NCBI GenBank assembly: GCA_903789495.1
Contig: CAIFEQ010000005.1
Coordinates: forward strand, 34,329 to 98,328
Origin: an uncultured Erysipelotrichaceae bacterium
GTDB taxonomy: Bacteria > Bacillota_I > Bacilli_A > Erysipelotrichales > Erysipelotrichaceae
Direction of reading: 5' to 3'
Length of the DNA stretch: 64,000 nt
In this document: positions 1-10,824 of the stretch, piece after piece
Layout: each line of letters begins with the position of its first letter
Numbering within the stretch: position 1 is the first letter of the stretch
Translations under genes and position numbers: made by a program
The notes under the pieces: model-generated
What the model was told of the DNA's origin: nothing
The model's input: only the letters and a program-made list of their open reading frames with translations
The model's database searches: none

Positions 1-432
1 GTCCAGGTCATCCTCCATGATCTGGGTGACCTTGGCCAGACGCACTTCGGTATACCGCATGGCCGCGGCCGGATCATCATCGATCGAACCGTTGTTGCCA
101 TGCATGTCAATCAGCGGCAGCCGGACCTTCCAGTCCTGTGACATCCGGACCATGGCGTCATACACCGACGTATCGCCATGCGGATGGTAGTTGCCGATGA
201 CCAGACCGACTGTCTTGGCGCTCTTGCGGTAGGGGTGGTCCCAGGTATTGCCGTCATGGTACATGGCGTAGAGAATCCGTCTCTGCACCGGCTTCAGCCC
301 GTCCCGGGCATCCGGCAGCGCCCGTTCCTGAATGATGTATTTGGCATAGCGGGAAAAGCGGTCGCCCATGACATCTTCCAGCAGAGCGGGAATATAGGTT
401 GTCTGATCCTGTTCTTCTTTTTTCTTAGCCAT
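1..432 (-). CDS. parC: DNA topoisomerase IV subunit A, N-terminal part (truncated by window edge)
   Basis: Minus-strand translation from 432 reads [52 protein letters not shown], typical of the ParC/GyrA N-terminus; overlaps the end of parE. Confidence 0.9.
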   Translation of the reverse strand, partial: MAKKKEEQDQTTYIPALLEDVMGDRFSRYAKYIIQERALPDARDGLKPVQRRILYAMYHDGNTWDHPYRKSAKTVGLVIGNYHPHGDTSVYDAMVRMSQDWKVRLPLIDMHGNNGSIDDDPAAAMRYTEVRLAKVTQIMEDDLD

Positions 433-2362
433 GGGTTTCTTCCACCTTGAAGTCGTCCTCTAACGTGAAGGAGATGTTCTCCTCAATCCAGCGCCGGCGC
501 CGGTCCACCTTGCTGCCCATCAGCACCGACACCCGCCGGTCGGCCAGGACATCATCCTGGATCCCGACCTGGATCAGGGTGCGGCTTGCCGGGTCCATCG
601 TCGTCTCCCAGAGCTGGGTCGCATTCATCTCGCCCAGGCCCTTATAGCGCTGAATTTCAATCTTTCCGCCCCAGTCCTTCCGCAGGCTGTCGAGCTGTTC
701 ATCGGTATAGCAGTACTGTGTCTGCTTTCCCTTGGTCACCTTGTAGAGCGGCGGATTGGCAATATACACCATGCCATGCTCGATCAGCGGCCGCATGTAG
801 CGGTAGAAGAAGGTGAGCAGCAGGATCTGAATATGCGAACCGTCATCATCCGCATCGGTCATGATGATGATCTTGCTGTAGTTGCTTTCCCGGTAGTCGA
901 AGTCCGCCCCGACCCCGGCATCGATCGCATGGATCAGCGTGTTCAGTTCCAGATTCTTCTCAATCTCGCCCAGGGTGCATTTCTCGGTATTCAGCACCTT
1001 GCCCCGCAGCGGCAGGATCGCCTGGTAGCGGCTGTCCCGGCCCTGCTTGGCCGAACCGCCTGCCGAGTCACCCTCAACCAGGAAGAGCTCCCGCTTCGAG
1101 GCATCTTTGCTCTGGGCAGGGGCCAGCTTGCCGGAGAGCAGCTTCTCGCTCTTGCCGGCCTTGCGCCCCCTGCGCACATCCTCGCGCGCCTTGCGGGCCG
1201 CTTCCCGGGCCTGGGCCGCCTTCATCATCTTGCGGACCAGGCTGTCGCTCTGTTCCTTGTTTTCCTCCAGCCAGTAGGAAAGCCGTTCGCTGACCACCGC
1301 ATCCACGGCACTCTTGGCCTGCGGGGTGCCCAGCCGGCCCTTGGTCTGTCCCTCAAACTGCAGGATCTCCTCCGGTACGGAAATGGCCAGCACCGTGGTC
1401 AGCCCTTCCCGGACGTCGGAGCCTTCCAGGTTCTTGTCCTTTTCCTTGAGCAGCCCGTGCCGGCGGGCATAGTCATTGACCGCCTTGGTGAAGGCCGTCT
1501 TGAAGCCGACCTCATGCGTGCCCCCGTCCGCCGTACGCACCATATTGACGAAACTGCAGGTATTCTCCTGATAGTCATCCGTAAACGTAAAGGCACAGGC
1601 GACCTGGATATCCTGTGAGGAGCCGGTGAACTTCACCGGCTTCATGATCTGCGTGCGGTCCTCCGTCAGGTAGGACAGATAGGCCATCAGCCCGTCCTCA
1701 TAGCAGTACTTCTCGCTGACCGTCTTCCTGCCCCGCTTGTCCGTCACGGTCACTTCCAGACCGGAGAGCAGGAAGGCCTTCTCCTGGGCCTTCTCACAGA
1801 CCGTTTCATATTTGAATTCCGTGGTGGTGAAGATCGTCGGATCCGGTTTGAAGCGTACCGTCGAACCGGTGCGGTTCGTCGGGCCCAGATCTTCCAGCTT
1901 GCCGATCTTCTGATCGCCATGCTCAAAGCGCATGCGCACCAGCCGGCCGTCATGCGCCGACTCCACGACCAGCCACTCGCTCAGGGCATTGACCACCGAA
2001 GCGCCCACGCCATGCAGGCCGCCCGCTGTCTTGTAGCCGCCGGTCGATGAAAACTTGCCGCCGGCATGCAGCACCGTGAAGATGACCTGCAGCGTATTCA
2101 CACCCGACTCATGCATGCCATAGGGCATGCCCCGCCCTTCATCGCTGACGGTGCAGGAACCGTCCGCCTCCAGGGTGATGGAGATCTTCTTGCCATAGCC
2201 GTTAAGAGCCTCATCGACAGAATTATCCACGATCTCCCAGATCAGATGATGCAGGCCGGAACTGCCGGTCGAACCGATATACATGCCCGGCCGTTTGCGG
2301 ACCGACTCCAGTCCTTTCAGGATCGTGATGGAATTCTCTTCGTATGCCTCTTTCTGCGCCAT
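425..2362 (-). CDS. parE: DNA topoisomerase IV subunit B
   Basis: GHKL/TOPRIM type II topoisomerase B subunit ([39 protein letters not shown]); paired with parC. Confidence 0.93.
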   Translation of the reverse strand: MAQKEAYEENSITILKGLESVRKRPGMYIGSTGSSGLHHLIWEIVDNSVDEALNGYGKKISITLEADGSCTVSDEGRGMPYGMHESGVNTLQVIFTVLHAGGKFSSTGGYKTAGGLHGVGASVVNALSEWLVVESAHDGRLVRMRFEHGDQKIGKLEDLGPTNRTGSTVRFKPDPTIFTTTEFKYETVCEKAQEKAFLLSGLEVTVTDKRGRKTVSEKYCYEDGLMAYLSYLTEDRTQIMKPVKFTGSSQDIQVACAFTFTDDYQENTCSFVNMVRTADGGTHEVGFKTAFTKAVNDYARRHGLLKEKDKNLEGSDVREGLTTVLAISVPEEILQFEGQTKGRLGTPQAKSAVDAVVSERLSYWLEENKEQSDSLVRKMMKAAQAREAARKAREDVRRGRKAGKSEKLLSGKLAPAQSKDASKRELFLVEGDSAGGSAKQGRDSRYQAILPLRGKVLNTEKCTLGEIEKNLELNTLIHAIDAGVGADFDYRESNYSKIIIMTDADDDGSHIQILLLTFFYRYMRPLIEHGMVYIANPPLYKVTKGKQTQYCYTDEQLDSLRKDWGGKIEIQRYKGLGEMNATQLWETTMDPASRTLIQVGIQDDVLADRRVSVLMGSKVDRRRRWIEENISFTLEDDFKVEETHG

Positions 2363-2511
2363 GAATGCCTCCTCAACAGTCCCATATTATAACAAATGAT
2401 CTGCCTGTTTCCTTACGCTGTCCCGCACAGATTCCCCGCTGCCGCTGTCTGTTTGGCGAAAAGGCAATTCGGGCCTATAATCCGTCTGTAGTGTTCTGGA
2501 GGTAAATTTGC

Positions 2512-3393
2512 ATGAATCTGGATTCTTACCGCTATGACGGCAGCCGCCGGTTCCGCATCGCATCCGTTTCCACGGACGAGACTTCTCAGGCCGAGTCCAA
2601 GGAGCAGGCCGAAGAAGTCCTGAAGGAAAACGACAAGGCCCTGGATGAGCTGCAGCAGAAACTCTATGCTGAAAAGAAAGAAGGCCTGATCATTCTCTTC
2701 CAGGCCATGGATGCGGCAGGCAAGGACGGCACAATCGCCCATGTCCTGAACTGTCTGTCGCCGCATGGCGTCTATGAAGCCGCCTTCAAGGCCCCGACTT
2801 CCATTGAATTAAGCCATGACTATCTCTGGCGCATCAGTGCCCGGGTGCCGGCCAAGGGCGAGATTGCCATCTTCAACCGCTCGCAGTATGAGGATGTGCT
2901 GATCGGCCGGGTGCGGAAGCTCTATGAGGGGCAGGCCCATGCCGACCGGATTGATCTGGACAAGGTCATCGAGCACCGCTATGAGGACATCTGCGGCTTT
3001 GAGGAATACCTCTACCGCAACAGCGTGCGTACCGTGAAGATCTTCCTCCATGTCTCGAAGGAAGAACAGGCACAGCGCTTTCTGGACCGCATCAAGGAGC
3101 CGGAGAAAAACTGGAAGTTCTCGGCCGGGGATGTGGAGGAACGGCAGTACTGGGATGCCTATATGGATGCCTTCCAGGATGCCATCAACGCCACCGCCAC
3201 CGAGCACTGTCCGTGGTATGTCGTCCCGGCCGACCATAAGTGGTACATGCGCTACGTCGTTTCCGAGATCATCCTGCATACCCTGCAGGAGATGAACCCG
3301 CAGTATCCCACCGTCACCAAAGACCGGATGAAGCAGTTCAGCGATCTGAAGGAGCAGCTGGAAGCGGAAATAAAGGACAGAAAGAAAAAGTAA
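2512..3393 (+). CDS. Polyphosphate kinase 2 family protein
   Basis: PPK2 motifs: LIILFQAMDAAGKDGTI, FNRSQYEDVLIGRV, NWKFSAGDVEERQYWDAYMDAF. Confidence 0.9.
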   Translation: MNLDSYRYDGSRRFRIASVSTDETSQAESKEQAEEVLKENDKALDELQQKLYAEKKEGLIILFQAMDAAGKDGTIAHVLNCLSPHGVYEAAFKAPTSIELSHDYLWRISARVPAKGEIAIFNRSQYEDVLIGRVRKLYEGQAHADRIDLDKVIEHRYEDICGFEEYLYRNSVRTVKIFLHVSKEEQAQRFLDRIKEPEKNWKFSAGDVEERQYWDAYMDAFQDAINATATEHCPWYVVPADHKWYMRYVVSEIILHTLQEMNPQYPTVTKDRMKQFSDLKEQLEAEIKDRKKK

Positions 3394-3432
3394 GAGCGTG
3401 CTAGAATACGGGTGAACAGGGAGGAAGCGTAC

Positions 3433-4050
3433 ATGCTGAAGAATGTTCTGGTCTGTATCATTGCCTATCTGCTGGGTTCCATCCCCTGGGCGCTGGTCAT
3501 TGGCAAGGTATTCTACGGCAAGGATATCCGTACGGAAGGCAGCGGAAATCTGGGCGCTTCCAATGCCGGCCGGGTGCTGGGCAAGAAAGCAGCCATCTCG
3601 GTCACCCTGCTGGACGCCTTCAAGGTCGTGCTGGCCATGGCCATTGCCAGGGCCATCGCGCCGCAGATGATCATCTATGCCGGCTTATGCACCTGCATCG
3701 GGCACTGCTTCCCGGTCTTCGCCCAGTTTCATGGCGGCAAGGCGGTTGCCAGCAGCTATGGCCTGCTCTTGGGCATCTGTCTGTTTCTGAACGGACACTG
3801 GTTCTGGGGCTTCCTGTTTCCGATTCTCTGCTTCTTTGCCATCCTGTATCTCTGCCAGATGGTGTCGGTTTCCAGCCTCAGCTCGCTGCTGATCGAAGTG
3901 ATCACCAGCTTCATCCTGAAACAGGATCTGTCCATCTCCGTCTCCCTGCTGCTGTTATGGCTGTTTGTGGTCTACCGGCACCGGGGCAACCTGGAACGGA
4001 TCAGGAACGGTACCGAACGAAAGGTCACCTGGATCGGACGCAAAAAATGA
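3433..4050 (+). CDS. plsY: Glycerol-3-phosphate acyltransferase PlsY
   Basis: YLLGSIPWALVIGK, GSGNLGASNAGRVLG, GHCFPVFAQFHGGKAVA motifs; ATG at 3433 chosen. Confidence 0.93.
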   Translation: MLKNVLVCIIAYLLGSIPWALVIGKVFYGKDIRTEGSGNLGASNAGRVLGKKAAISVTLLDAFKVVLAMAIARAIAPQMIIYAGLCTCIGHCFPVFAQFHGGKAVASSYGLLLGICLFLNGHWFWGFLFPILCFFAILYLCQMVSVSSLSSLLIEVITSFILKQDLSISVSLLLLWLFVVYRHRGNLERIRNGTERKVTWIGRKK

Positions 4051-4075
4051 TTTCCGGCGCAGGAAATCATTTTTT
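4042..4075 (+). terminator. Intrinsic terminator overlapping the plsY stop codon
   Basis: AAAAAATGATTTCC-ggcgca-GGAAATCATTTTTT hairpin; the TGA stop (4048-4050) lies in the stem. Confidence 0.8.
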
Positions 4076-4138
4076 ATAGACTGCAGCAGCATTCTTTATG
4101 CCCGGGGCAGAGAGATTTGTCCTGCCAGCATGTTTTTC

Positions 4139-5686
4139 CTACAGCGGCATATTGCCGTGTTTTTTCGGCAGCCGGTTCACCCGCTTGCCCTGCAGGCTTT
4201 CGAAGGCATTGATCACGTATTTCCGCGTCTGGGACGGCAGGATCACATCATCCACATATCCTCTGGCGGCAGAAACGTACGGATTCATCATCGCTTCGTC
4301 ATATTCCCGGATCTTCTCCTGCCGCCTGGCTGCCGGGTCTTCCGCTGCCCTGATCTCTTTGGAGAAAATAATGTTGGCAGCGCCTTCCGCACCCATGACC
4401 GCGATTTCGGAACCCGGCCAGGCATAAACCGCATCTGCCCCCAAGGAGCGGGCACACATCCCGATATAGGCCCCGCCATACGCCTTGCGCAGAATCACGG
4501 TGACCATGGGTACGGTGGCTTCGCTGTAGGCATACAGCATCTTGGCCCCATGCCGGATGATGCCGCCGTATTCCTGGTCTTTGCCGGGCAGGAAACCCGG
4601 TACATCGACCAGCGTCAGCAGAGGGATGTTGAACGCGTCGCAGGTCCGGATAAACCGGGCGGCCTTGTCACTGGCATTGATGTCCAGGCAGCCTGCCATG
4701 AAGCTGGGCTGGCTGGCAATCACACCGACCGATTTTCCGTTCATGCGGATCAGGGCCGTGATGATGTTCCTGGCATAGTCCTGCTGGACTTCCAGATACT
4801 GCCCGCTGTCTGCCAGAGCCTGTACGACTTCTTTCATGTCATAGGCCCTGGCGGGATTCTCCGGCACCAGCTCATTCAGTTTCTCATCTTCCCGGTTCGG
4901 GTCATCTGAACAGGCACAGACCGGCGGCAGTTCATTATTGTTTGAGGGCAGATAGCTGAGCAGTTCCCGGATCTTCGCCAGACATTCGTCTTCACTGACA
5001 CAGGAGAAATGAGCACAGCCGGACGTCTTGTTATGCACAGCGGCACCGCCCAGTGCCTCAGCCGTGATTTCTTCACCGGTGACCGCCTTGATGACAGCCG
5101 GGCCGGTAATATACATCTGCCCGGTTCCCTGCACCATGAAGACAAAGTCGGTCAGGGCAGGAGAATACACCGCACCGCCGGCACAGGGTCCCATGATTAC
5201 ACTGATCTGAGGAATCACGCCGGAGGCGATGGTATTGTTATGGAAAATCCTGCCGAAGCCATTGAGGGCATCCACACCCTCCTGAATCCGGGCACCGCCG
5301 GAGTCATTGATGGAAATCATCGGTGCTCCCACCTTCAGCGCAGCTTCCTGACACTGACAGATCTTCTCGGCATGCATTTCTCCCAGCGTACCGCCCATGA
5401 CCGTGAAATCCCGGGAAGAGACGAAGACCAGTCTCCCATCGATCGTTCCGTGTCCGGTTACGACGCCGTCGCCAGGCACTTTTTTCCTGTCCATGCCAAA
5501 GCTGGTGCAGCGGTGCTGAATGAAGAGACCGGTTTCCACAAAGGAACCCGGATCCAGCAGCTTTTCGATTCTTTCCCGGGCGGTCAGCTTGCCCCTGGCG
5601 TGCTGCCTGTCTATGGCCTGCTGCCCACCGCCTGCCAGCAGCGTTTCCCGACGCTGCCGCAGATCTTCCTCTGCCGCCCGGCTCAT
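4139..5686 (-). CDS. Acyl-CoA carboxylase carboxyltransferase subunit (PccB/MmdA-like)
   Basis: Carboxyltransferase family: GKLTARERIEKLLDPGSF, INDSGGARIQEGVDAL, GPCAGGAVYSPALTDF, MGAEGAANIIF. Confidence 0.9.
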   Translation of the reverse strand: MSRAAEEDLRQRRETLLAGGGQQAIDRQHARGKLTARERIEKLLDPGSFVETGLFIQHRCTSFGMDRKKVPGDGVVTGHGTIDGRLVFVSSRDFTVMGGTLGEMHAEKICQCQEAALKVGAPMISINDSGGARIQEGVDALNGFGRIFHNNTIASGVIPQISVIMGPCAGGAVYSPALTDFVFMVQGTGQMYITGPAVIKAVTGEEITAEALGGAAVHNKTSGCAHFSCVSEDECLAKIRELLSYLPSNNNELPPVCACSDDPNREDEKLNELVPENPARAYDMKEVVQALADSGQYLEVQQDYARNIITALIRMNGKSVGVIASQPSFMAGCLDINASDKAARFIRTCDAFNIPLLTLVDVPGFLPGKDQEYGGIIRHGAKMLYAYSEATVPMVTVILRKAYGGAYIGMCARSLGADAVYAWPGSEIAVMGAEGAANIIFSKEIRAAEDPAARRQEKIREYDEAMMNPYVSAARGYVDDVILPSQTRKYVINAFESLQGKRVNRLPKKHGNMPL

Positions 5687-6603
5687 AAGGCCTCCAGATC
5701 GGCCAGTGTGCCAAGCGTGATGGTTCTGGCTTGGGGCAGGGTTCTTCTGATCAGTTTGGTCAGCACATTGCCCGGTCCGATCTCAACAAACGTATCGATG
5801 CCCTGCTCCTGCATCTTCTGCAGGGTACGGATCCACTGTACGCTGTGGCACAGCTGATGCATCAGCTCGGCGCGGATGGCATCCGGATCATCCTTCAGCA
5901 GAGAGGCATCCGTATTGGCTATTACCGGAATTCTGGCGGCCTGCACCGGTGTCTTCTGAATTTCCTCATTCAGTCCCTCCTGGGCATCGGCCATCAGCGG
6001 CGAATGAAAGGCCCCGGCCACCTGCAGGGGAACGGTGAACTTTGCGCCTGCCTCGTTCATGGCATCAGCGGCAGCGTCTACTTTTGCGGTTTCCCCGCTG
6101 ATGATGATCTGGCCGGGGCAGTTATAATTGGCCACCGTGACACCATAGCGGCTGGCGATTGCTTCGACTTTTTCCGTTGTCAGCCCGATGACGGCTGCCA
6201 TCGTGCCCGGATGGGCATCCGCCGCCTTCTGCATCAGTTCGCCTCTGCGCCGGGCAAGTTTTACCGCATCTTCAAAGCGCAGTGAACCAGCTGCGGTCAG
6301 TGCCGTGTACTCGCCAAGGCTGTGACCGGCCAGCAGAGCCGGTTCTGAAAGAGCATCCGGCCGCAGTTCCTTCAATGCCGCCAGTACTGCGATGCTTGCC
6401 GTCAGCAAGGCGGGCTGGGCATTATCCGTCCGATTCAGCGTCTCCTGTTCGCCCGCAAAGATCAGTCCGCTCAGGGAAAATCCCAGCGCTGCGTCTGCCC
6501 GTTCAAACACTTCCCTGGCTTTCGGCGAATGGTCATACAGATCTTTCCCCATTCCGATCGCCTGCGAGCCCTGGCCAGGAAAAACAAATGCTGTCCTGCT
6601 CAT
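5683..6603 (-). CDS. fabD: Malonyl-CoA:ACP transacylase
   Basis: FVFPGQGSQAIGMGKDLY, GHSLGEYTAL, GAFHSPLM motifs. Confidence 0.93.
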   Translation of the reverse strand: MSRTAFVFPGQGSQAIGMGKDLYDHSPKAREVFERADAALGFSLSGLIFAGEQETLNRTDNAQPALLTASIAVLAALKELRPDALSEPALLAGHSLGEYTALTAAGSLRFEDAVKLARRRGELMQKAADAHPGTMAAVIGLTTEKVEAIASRYGVTVANYNCPGQIIISGETAKVDAAADAMNEAGAKFTVPLQVAGAFHSPLMADAQEGLNEEIQKTPVQAARIPVIANTDASLLKDDPDAIRAELMHQLCHSVQWIRTLQKMQEQGIDTFVEIGPGNVLTKLIRRTLPQARTITLGTLADLEAL

Positions 6604-6728
6604 GATTCACACTTCCTTTATCTTTTCCAAAATGCAATGCTGAAGCTCTGGCTTTACGCTAGCACACACAGAAAAAGCATCTTAAGAACAGATTTCCGGT
6701 TTTTGTATGATAATGTGCAGAACAAAAA

Positions 6729-7112
6729 TCATTCCCGCCGCTCGGCTATGACAAAGGCAAAGGCATAATCCTGCTCATGTGAGATGGAAAGATGCAGATC
6801 GGTGATTCCTGCTTCATCCAGCAGTTTCTGCAGCTCTGCACCGATGACGATATGGGGACTGCCGTCTTTGGCATGTTTTGTTTCCACAATGCGGAAGTCA
6901 AAGATTTTTTCCTTCGTATGGGAGGCGACCGCCTTGAACACGGCTTCCTTGACCGCAAAGACAGAAGCGTAATATTCCGCTTTGCTGTTCGCTGCTGAAG
7001 CCTCCTTCCGTTCTCCCTCACTGAAGGTATTCTCTTCAAAAGCATCTGCCGTTTCCAGAATATGACTCATTTCCGGTATGTACACCAGATCTATGCCGAT
7101 CCCGATGATCAT
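6729..7112 (-). CDS. acpS: Holo-ACP synthase
   Basis: MIIGIGIDLVYIPEM, FAVKEAVFKAV, LSISHEQDYAFAFV. Confidence 0.92.
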   Translation of the reverse strand: MIIGIGIDLVYIPEMSHILETADAFEENTFSEGERKEASAANSKAEYYASVFAVKEAVFKAVASHTKEKIFDFRIVETKHAKDGSPHIVIGAELQKLLDEAGITDLHLSISHEQDYAFAFVIAERRE

Positions 7113-7960
7113 TTTCCGGCCCTCCCTTCCTGAGTGCGGAACAGATCCCGCACCGCCCTGGCAAATTCTGCCGGCTGGTCATATGCGCCATGATGAGAAC
7201 CTGGCAGAATGACCAGAGGCAGAGCAGTTCTTCTGGCAAGTTCCTGCGTCATTTTTCCCGTTATGAGCGCCGAACTGTTTTCTCCGATTCCGATCCAGGC
7301 ATCAGCCAGGCCGGCCAGCTTTTCATAGTGCGGATGACTGTGCAGCAGAGGAATCAGTTCCCGGGACAGAAAGACCCGGTAATTTTTCATCAGATGCGCG
7401 ATTTCCTCTGCCGTTGCCGGGAAAGCATCTTTTTCCCGCGGGCCCAGAATCTCCAGAACGGAAAGAGCTGCCTGATAGAAATGATGCAGAGACAGGCTGC
7501 GCAGAACGGACTGCATCAGCCGGTTAAAGACTGTATCCTCGGCAGCCAGATCCGGCAGAAACGGCTCATACAGCAGGCAGCCCTGCACAAGAGCCGGCTT
7601 CGTTTCCAGATACCGCATGACCGGGTCGCAGCCCGCTGAATGGGCCACGATCCGGCAGGGTCCGATGCGTTCTGTCAGGATGTGTATATCCTCCTGCTGC
7701 ATCTTCAGCGACCTGCCTTCAGATACCCGGTTGCGCCCATATCCCCGGCGGTCGAAGGTGACCACCTGATACCACTGCGAAAGAACCTGAGCGGTCCGGG
7801 AGAAATAATCCGCGTCCACACAGGCCCCGTGCACCAGCAGGACGGTCTGTCCTGCCTCACCATAGGTGCGGCAGCAAAGCGTCCCGCTGTGTACGGGACA
7901 GTACCACTGCCGATAAGATTCATTTGTCTGGTTCATTTTTTCATGATAGATATCATGCAT
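7109..7960 (-). CDS. Alpha/beta hydrolase
   Basis: TVLLVHGACVDADYF, FDRRGYGRN, VAHSAGCDPVM nucleophile elbow; 4-bp overlap with acpS. Confidence 0.8.
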   Translation of the reverse strand: MHDIYHEKMNQTNESYRQWYCPVHSGTLCCRTYGEAGQTVLLVHGACVDADYFSRTAQVLSQWYQVVTFDRRGYGRNRVSEGRSLKMQQEDIHILTERIGPCRIVAHSAGCDPVMRYLETKPALVQGCLLYEPFLPDLAAEDTVFNRLMQSVLRSLSLHHFYQAALSVLEILGPREKDAFPATAEEIAHLMKNYRVFLSRELIPLLHSHPHYEKLAGLADAWIGIGENSSALITGKMTQELARRTALPLVILPGSHHGAYDQPAEFARAVRDLFRTQEGRAGK

Positions 7961-8040
7961 GCGTGAATCCCGGCAGCGGCCGGCCTGAAAGCAGAAATCC
8001 TGCTGATCAGCAGAATGACGGCATGGTCCTGCCGGTATTC

Positions 8041-8622
8041 TTATTTGTTGAACACCACGGGATACAGCGCATCGCTGAAGGTATGCACAATGGCATCAAA
8101 CTCCTGCTGCGATTCCCGGAACCCCCTCTTCACCCAGGCCTGGATCAGGCCGAATTCCAGTCCGCCCAGACCGGCCGCCACATATTCTTCCGGCAGGTTC
8201 AGATATTCACTGACAGAACTGAGATGCCAGCATTCCCGGATGGTCTGGTAAAGACGCTGTTCAAAAGTCGGATCTCCGTTTTCGCTCATCAGCAGGGTCA
8301 GTTCCTTTCCATGGTCAGCCAGATATTTCGAGATAACGTCGGAATGCGGGACATTCCCCTCTTTCAGACCGTTCTTCCGGATCCAGTCCGGCGTTGTCTT
8401 CAGCTCGATCCGGCGGACGTTCTCCAGCAGATCGTCCTCGATTTTTCCGACCAGGTCTTCCTTGCTCAGGTAGTGGTAATAGAAAGTCGTTCTTCCGATT
8501 CCTGCCTTCTGACAGATATCCATCACATTGAAATGATCATAGCCGCGTTTTTCGAGCAGTTCAAAAAAAGCTGTCCGGATGTATTTTTCCGTTTCTCTGA
8601 ATCTTTCATCATTCTTGTTCAT
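8041..8622 (-). CDS. TetR/AcrR-family transcriptional regulator
   Basis: N-terminal HTH: IRTAFFELLEKRGYDHFNVMDICQKAGIGRTTFYYHYLSKEDL; divergent from the ACP/thiolase operon. Confidence 0.85.
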   Translation of the reverse strand: MNKNDERFRETEKYIRTAFFELLEKRGYDHFNVMDICQKAGIGRTTFYYHYLSKEDLVGKIEDDLLENVRRIELKTTPDWIRKNGLKEGNVPHSDVISKYLADHGKELTLLMSENGDPTFEQRLYQTIRECWHLSSVSEYLNLPEEYVAAGLGGLEFGLIQAWVKRGFRESQQEFDAIVHTFSDALYPVVFNK

Positions 8623-8814
8623 ATGGCCAGTACCTCCGCCGGCTGATTTGAACGAATTTCCTGAATCAGTACTAAAGATTGCTGTCCTGAAATTGTAATT
8701 TGTGGTTAAAGAAGAAAACGCTTGCAGCATTATCATATTTTCTTCTCATCCATTTTGCAAAAGGATCATGCGACAGCACCGGTGTCTGAATTCACAGAAA
8801 GGAGTGCCGTTTTT

Positions 8815-9078
8815 ATGGCTGACAATTCTTTGGAGAAACAGTTTCTGACCCAGGCTTCGAAGCTCCTCCGCGTACCGGAGAACAAGCTTTCTGCGTCGAC
8901 CAGCTTCGATACGGATCTGTATACGACTTCCCTGCACTTCTACGGCATGATGTCGATCGTCAGCAAGCTGACAGGGAAGAAGGTTACCTATCCCCAGATC
9001 AAAGCCTGCCATACAATCGGCGACGTTCTGAACCTGATGGGCAGCCTGGAAAGCCCGCAGGACAGCAGTAAGCAGTAA
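8815..9078 (+). CDS. Acyl carrier protein-like protein
   Basis: 87 aa, helical; TDLYTTSLHF in the position of the ACP DSL phosphopantetheine motif; C-terminal IGDVLNLM; first gene of operon. Confidence 0.65.
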   Translation: MADNSLEKQFLTQASKLLRVPENKLSASTSFDTDLYTTSLHFYGMMSIVSKLTGKKVTYPQIKACHTIGDVLNLMGSLESPQDSSKQ

Positions 9079-9098
9079 AGGAGGAAAACTAGGAAACT

Positions 9099-10385
9099 AT
9101 GGGTAAAGCAGCACGCAGCGTTTCCATCATCGGTGTCGGCTGCACCGTCATCGGCGACGTCCGCAAGAGCAAGGAAATCAAGGATTATACGGAACGTGAG
9201 CTGTTTGCGGAAGCCTGCATGAATGCCATGGAAGACGCGGGCATCAGCCCCAAGGAAATCGACGCCTTCTATGTGGGCATCAGCGGTCCGAACTATGATG
9301 CCAAGATCAAGAGCGCCTCGCCTCAGTTCGGGCAGTGGATCGGCATGAAGGGAAAGCCTTCTCTGTTCCATGACGAAGGATGCGGAACCGCCTGCTTCGG
9401 TCTGGAAGCTGCCGTCAACGCCATTGCCTCAGGCCGCTATGACTGCATCATCAGCGGCTCCGTCAATGTCAACACCTGTGTCCCGGTCAAGGGCTGCTAT
9501 CCGCCGTTTGTCCGCGGTCCGCAGTCCAATGACGCCCTCTGGGACAGCGTCTGGTCGGCAGCCGATCCGGCTTATGACAAGCCGGGCTATGGCGGCGGCG
9601 GGGCACTGGATGCCGATGTCGTCGACTACTGTGTCAAGAATCATGTCACGCTGCAGCAGATGGATGATGCCTATGTGAACTTCCTGCTGGGCAAGCGGAA
9701 GGAAGCGGTCATGAACCCGATTGCCGTCACCTGCAACATTTCCTTTGAAGAGGAAGCGAAGATGATGGGCTTCTCGGATCCGCACGATTACCTCAAGAGC
9801 GAAACCTTCAACCCCCGCATGGGAACCACCCTGCGGGCCAGATACATCGGTCAGACCAACGTCGATGCCGGAGCAGCCGTCATCGTCTGTGCAACCGAGC
9901 TGGCCGGGAAGTACCGCAAGGAACCGATTGAGGTGGCCGGCATCACGACCTCTACCTGCCTGGCGACCGGCCTGGCTGAATCGCCGGTGCCTTACAACGT
10001 CCAGATGTTCCAGGAGTGCTACCGGCAGGCCGGGATCACCGATCCCTACCATGAGATTCAGCTGATGAGCATTCATGACTGCCCGATCAATGTCATCGTT
10101 CCGGTTGCCGAGGCAGCCGGCTATCTGAAGACCGGTGAAGGCTGGAAGGACATGCTCAACGGCGAACTCAACTACAACGGCTCCAGGCCGATCAACACCA
10201 GCGGCAGCCGTACGCAGACCGGACATCCTCGTTCCGCCGCCTTCAACATCGAGCTGCGGGAATGCGTCCAGCAGATGCGCGGCGAATCCGGCGACCGGCA
10301 GGTCCGGGAGATTCCGAAGGCTGCAGCGCTGTGGGCCGGCGGCGCCGCCTATAATCTGGGCGCCTGCGTCCTGAAGAAACTTTAA
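9099..10385 (+). CDS. Thiolase-superfamily protein (SCP-x/BbsB-like)
   Basis: GCGTACFGLEAAVNAIASGRYD near the thiolase nucleophile, HDC motif, SGSRTQTGHPRSAA close to the thiolase C-terminal GHP motif. Confidence 0.85.
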   Translation: MGKAARSVSIIGVGCTVIGDVRKSKEIKDYTERELFAEACMNAMEDAGISPKEIDAFYVGISGPNYDAKIKSASPQFGQWIGMKGKPSLFHDEGCGTACFGLEAAVNAIASGRYDCIISGSVNVNTCVPVKGCYPPFVRGPQSNDALWDSVWSAADPAYDKPGYGGGGALDADVVDYCVKNHVTLQQMDDAYVNFLLGKRKEAVMNPIAVTCNISFEEEAKMMGFSDPHDYLKSETFNPRMGTTLRARYIGQTNVDAGAAVIVCATELAGKYRKEPIEVAGITTSTCLATGLAESPVPYNVQMFQECYRQAGITDPYHEIQLMSIHDCPINVIVPVAEAAGYLKTGEGWKDMLNGELNYNGSRPINTSGSRTQTGHPRSAAFNIELRECVQQMRGESGDRQVREIPKAAALWAGGAAYNLGACVLKKL

Positions 10386-10396
10386 GGAGGAAGAAC

Positions 10397-10804
10397 ATGG
10401 CAAGCATCGGACCTGTAATCAAGGAATGGTATGACTATCTGAATCAGGGAAAAATGATGGGCATGAAATGCCAGGACTGCGGCAGCATGGAATTCCCGCC
10501 TGTCCCGGTATGCGACCACTGCGGCAGCATGCACATGGAATGGGCAGAGATTGATCCGCATGGGGAAGTCTTCGCCATCAACGCCAATTCCACAGGCATT
10601 CATCCTTACACCAACGAAGTGTCCCTGTCCGGCTACCTCCGTTTCAAGGACGGAAACATCTTCATCGGCCGGATCGATAACTACGGCGTCGAACAGCAGG
10701 ATGAACTGATCGAACGGATTGCCAAGGAAGGCCCGCTGAAGGCGGAACTGGTTGTCGGACCGCTTGACGAGCACTTCAAGTATCCGTGGATTCACATCCT
10801 GTGA
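10397..10804 (+). CDS. Zn-ribbon/OB-fold protein (DUF35 family)
   Basis: MKCQDCGSMEFPPVPVCDHCGS Zn ribbon followed by an OB-like domain; directly follows the thiolase. Confidence 0.85.
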   Translation: MASIGPVIKEWYDYLNQGKMMGMKCQDCGSMEFPPVPVCDHCGSMHMEWAEIDPHGEVFAINANSTGIHPYTNEVSLSGYLRFKDGNIFIGRIDNYGVEQQDELIERIAKEGPLKAELVVGPLDEHFKYPWIHIL

Positions 10805-10824
10805 TAAAGGAGATTGAACGACAT

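Noticed and set aside
8690-8701. AAATTGTAATTT palindrome as TetR operator
   Set aside because: Short and AT-rich; palindromes of this size arise by chance in AT-rich intergenic DNA, so not claimed as a site.
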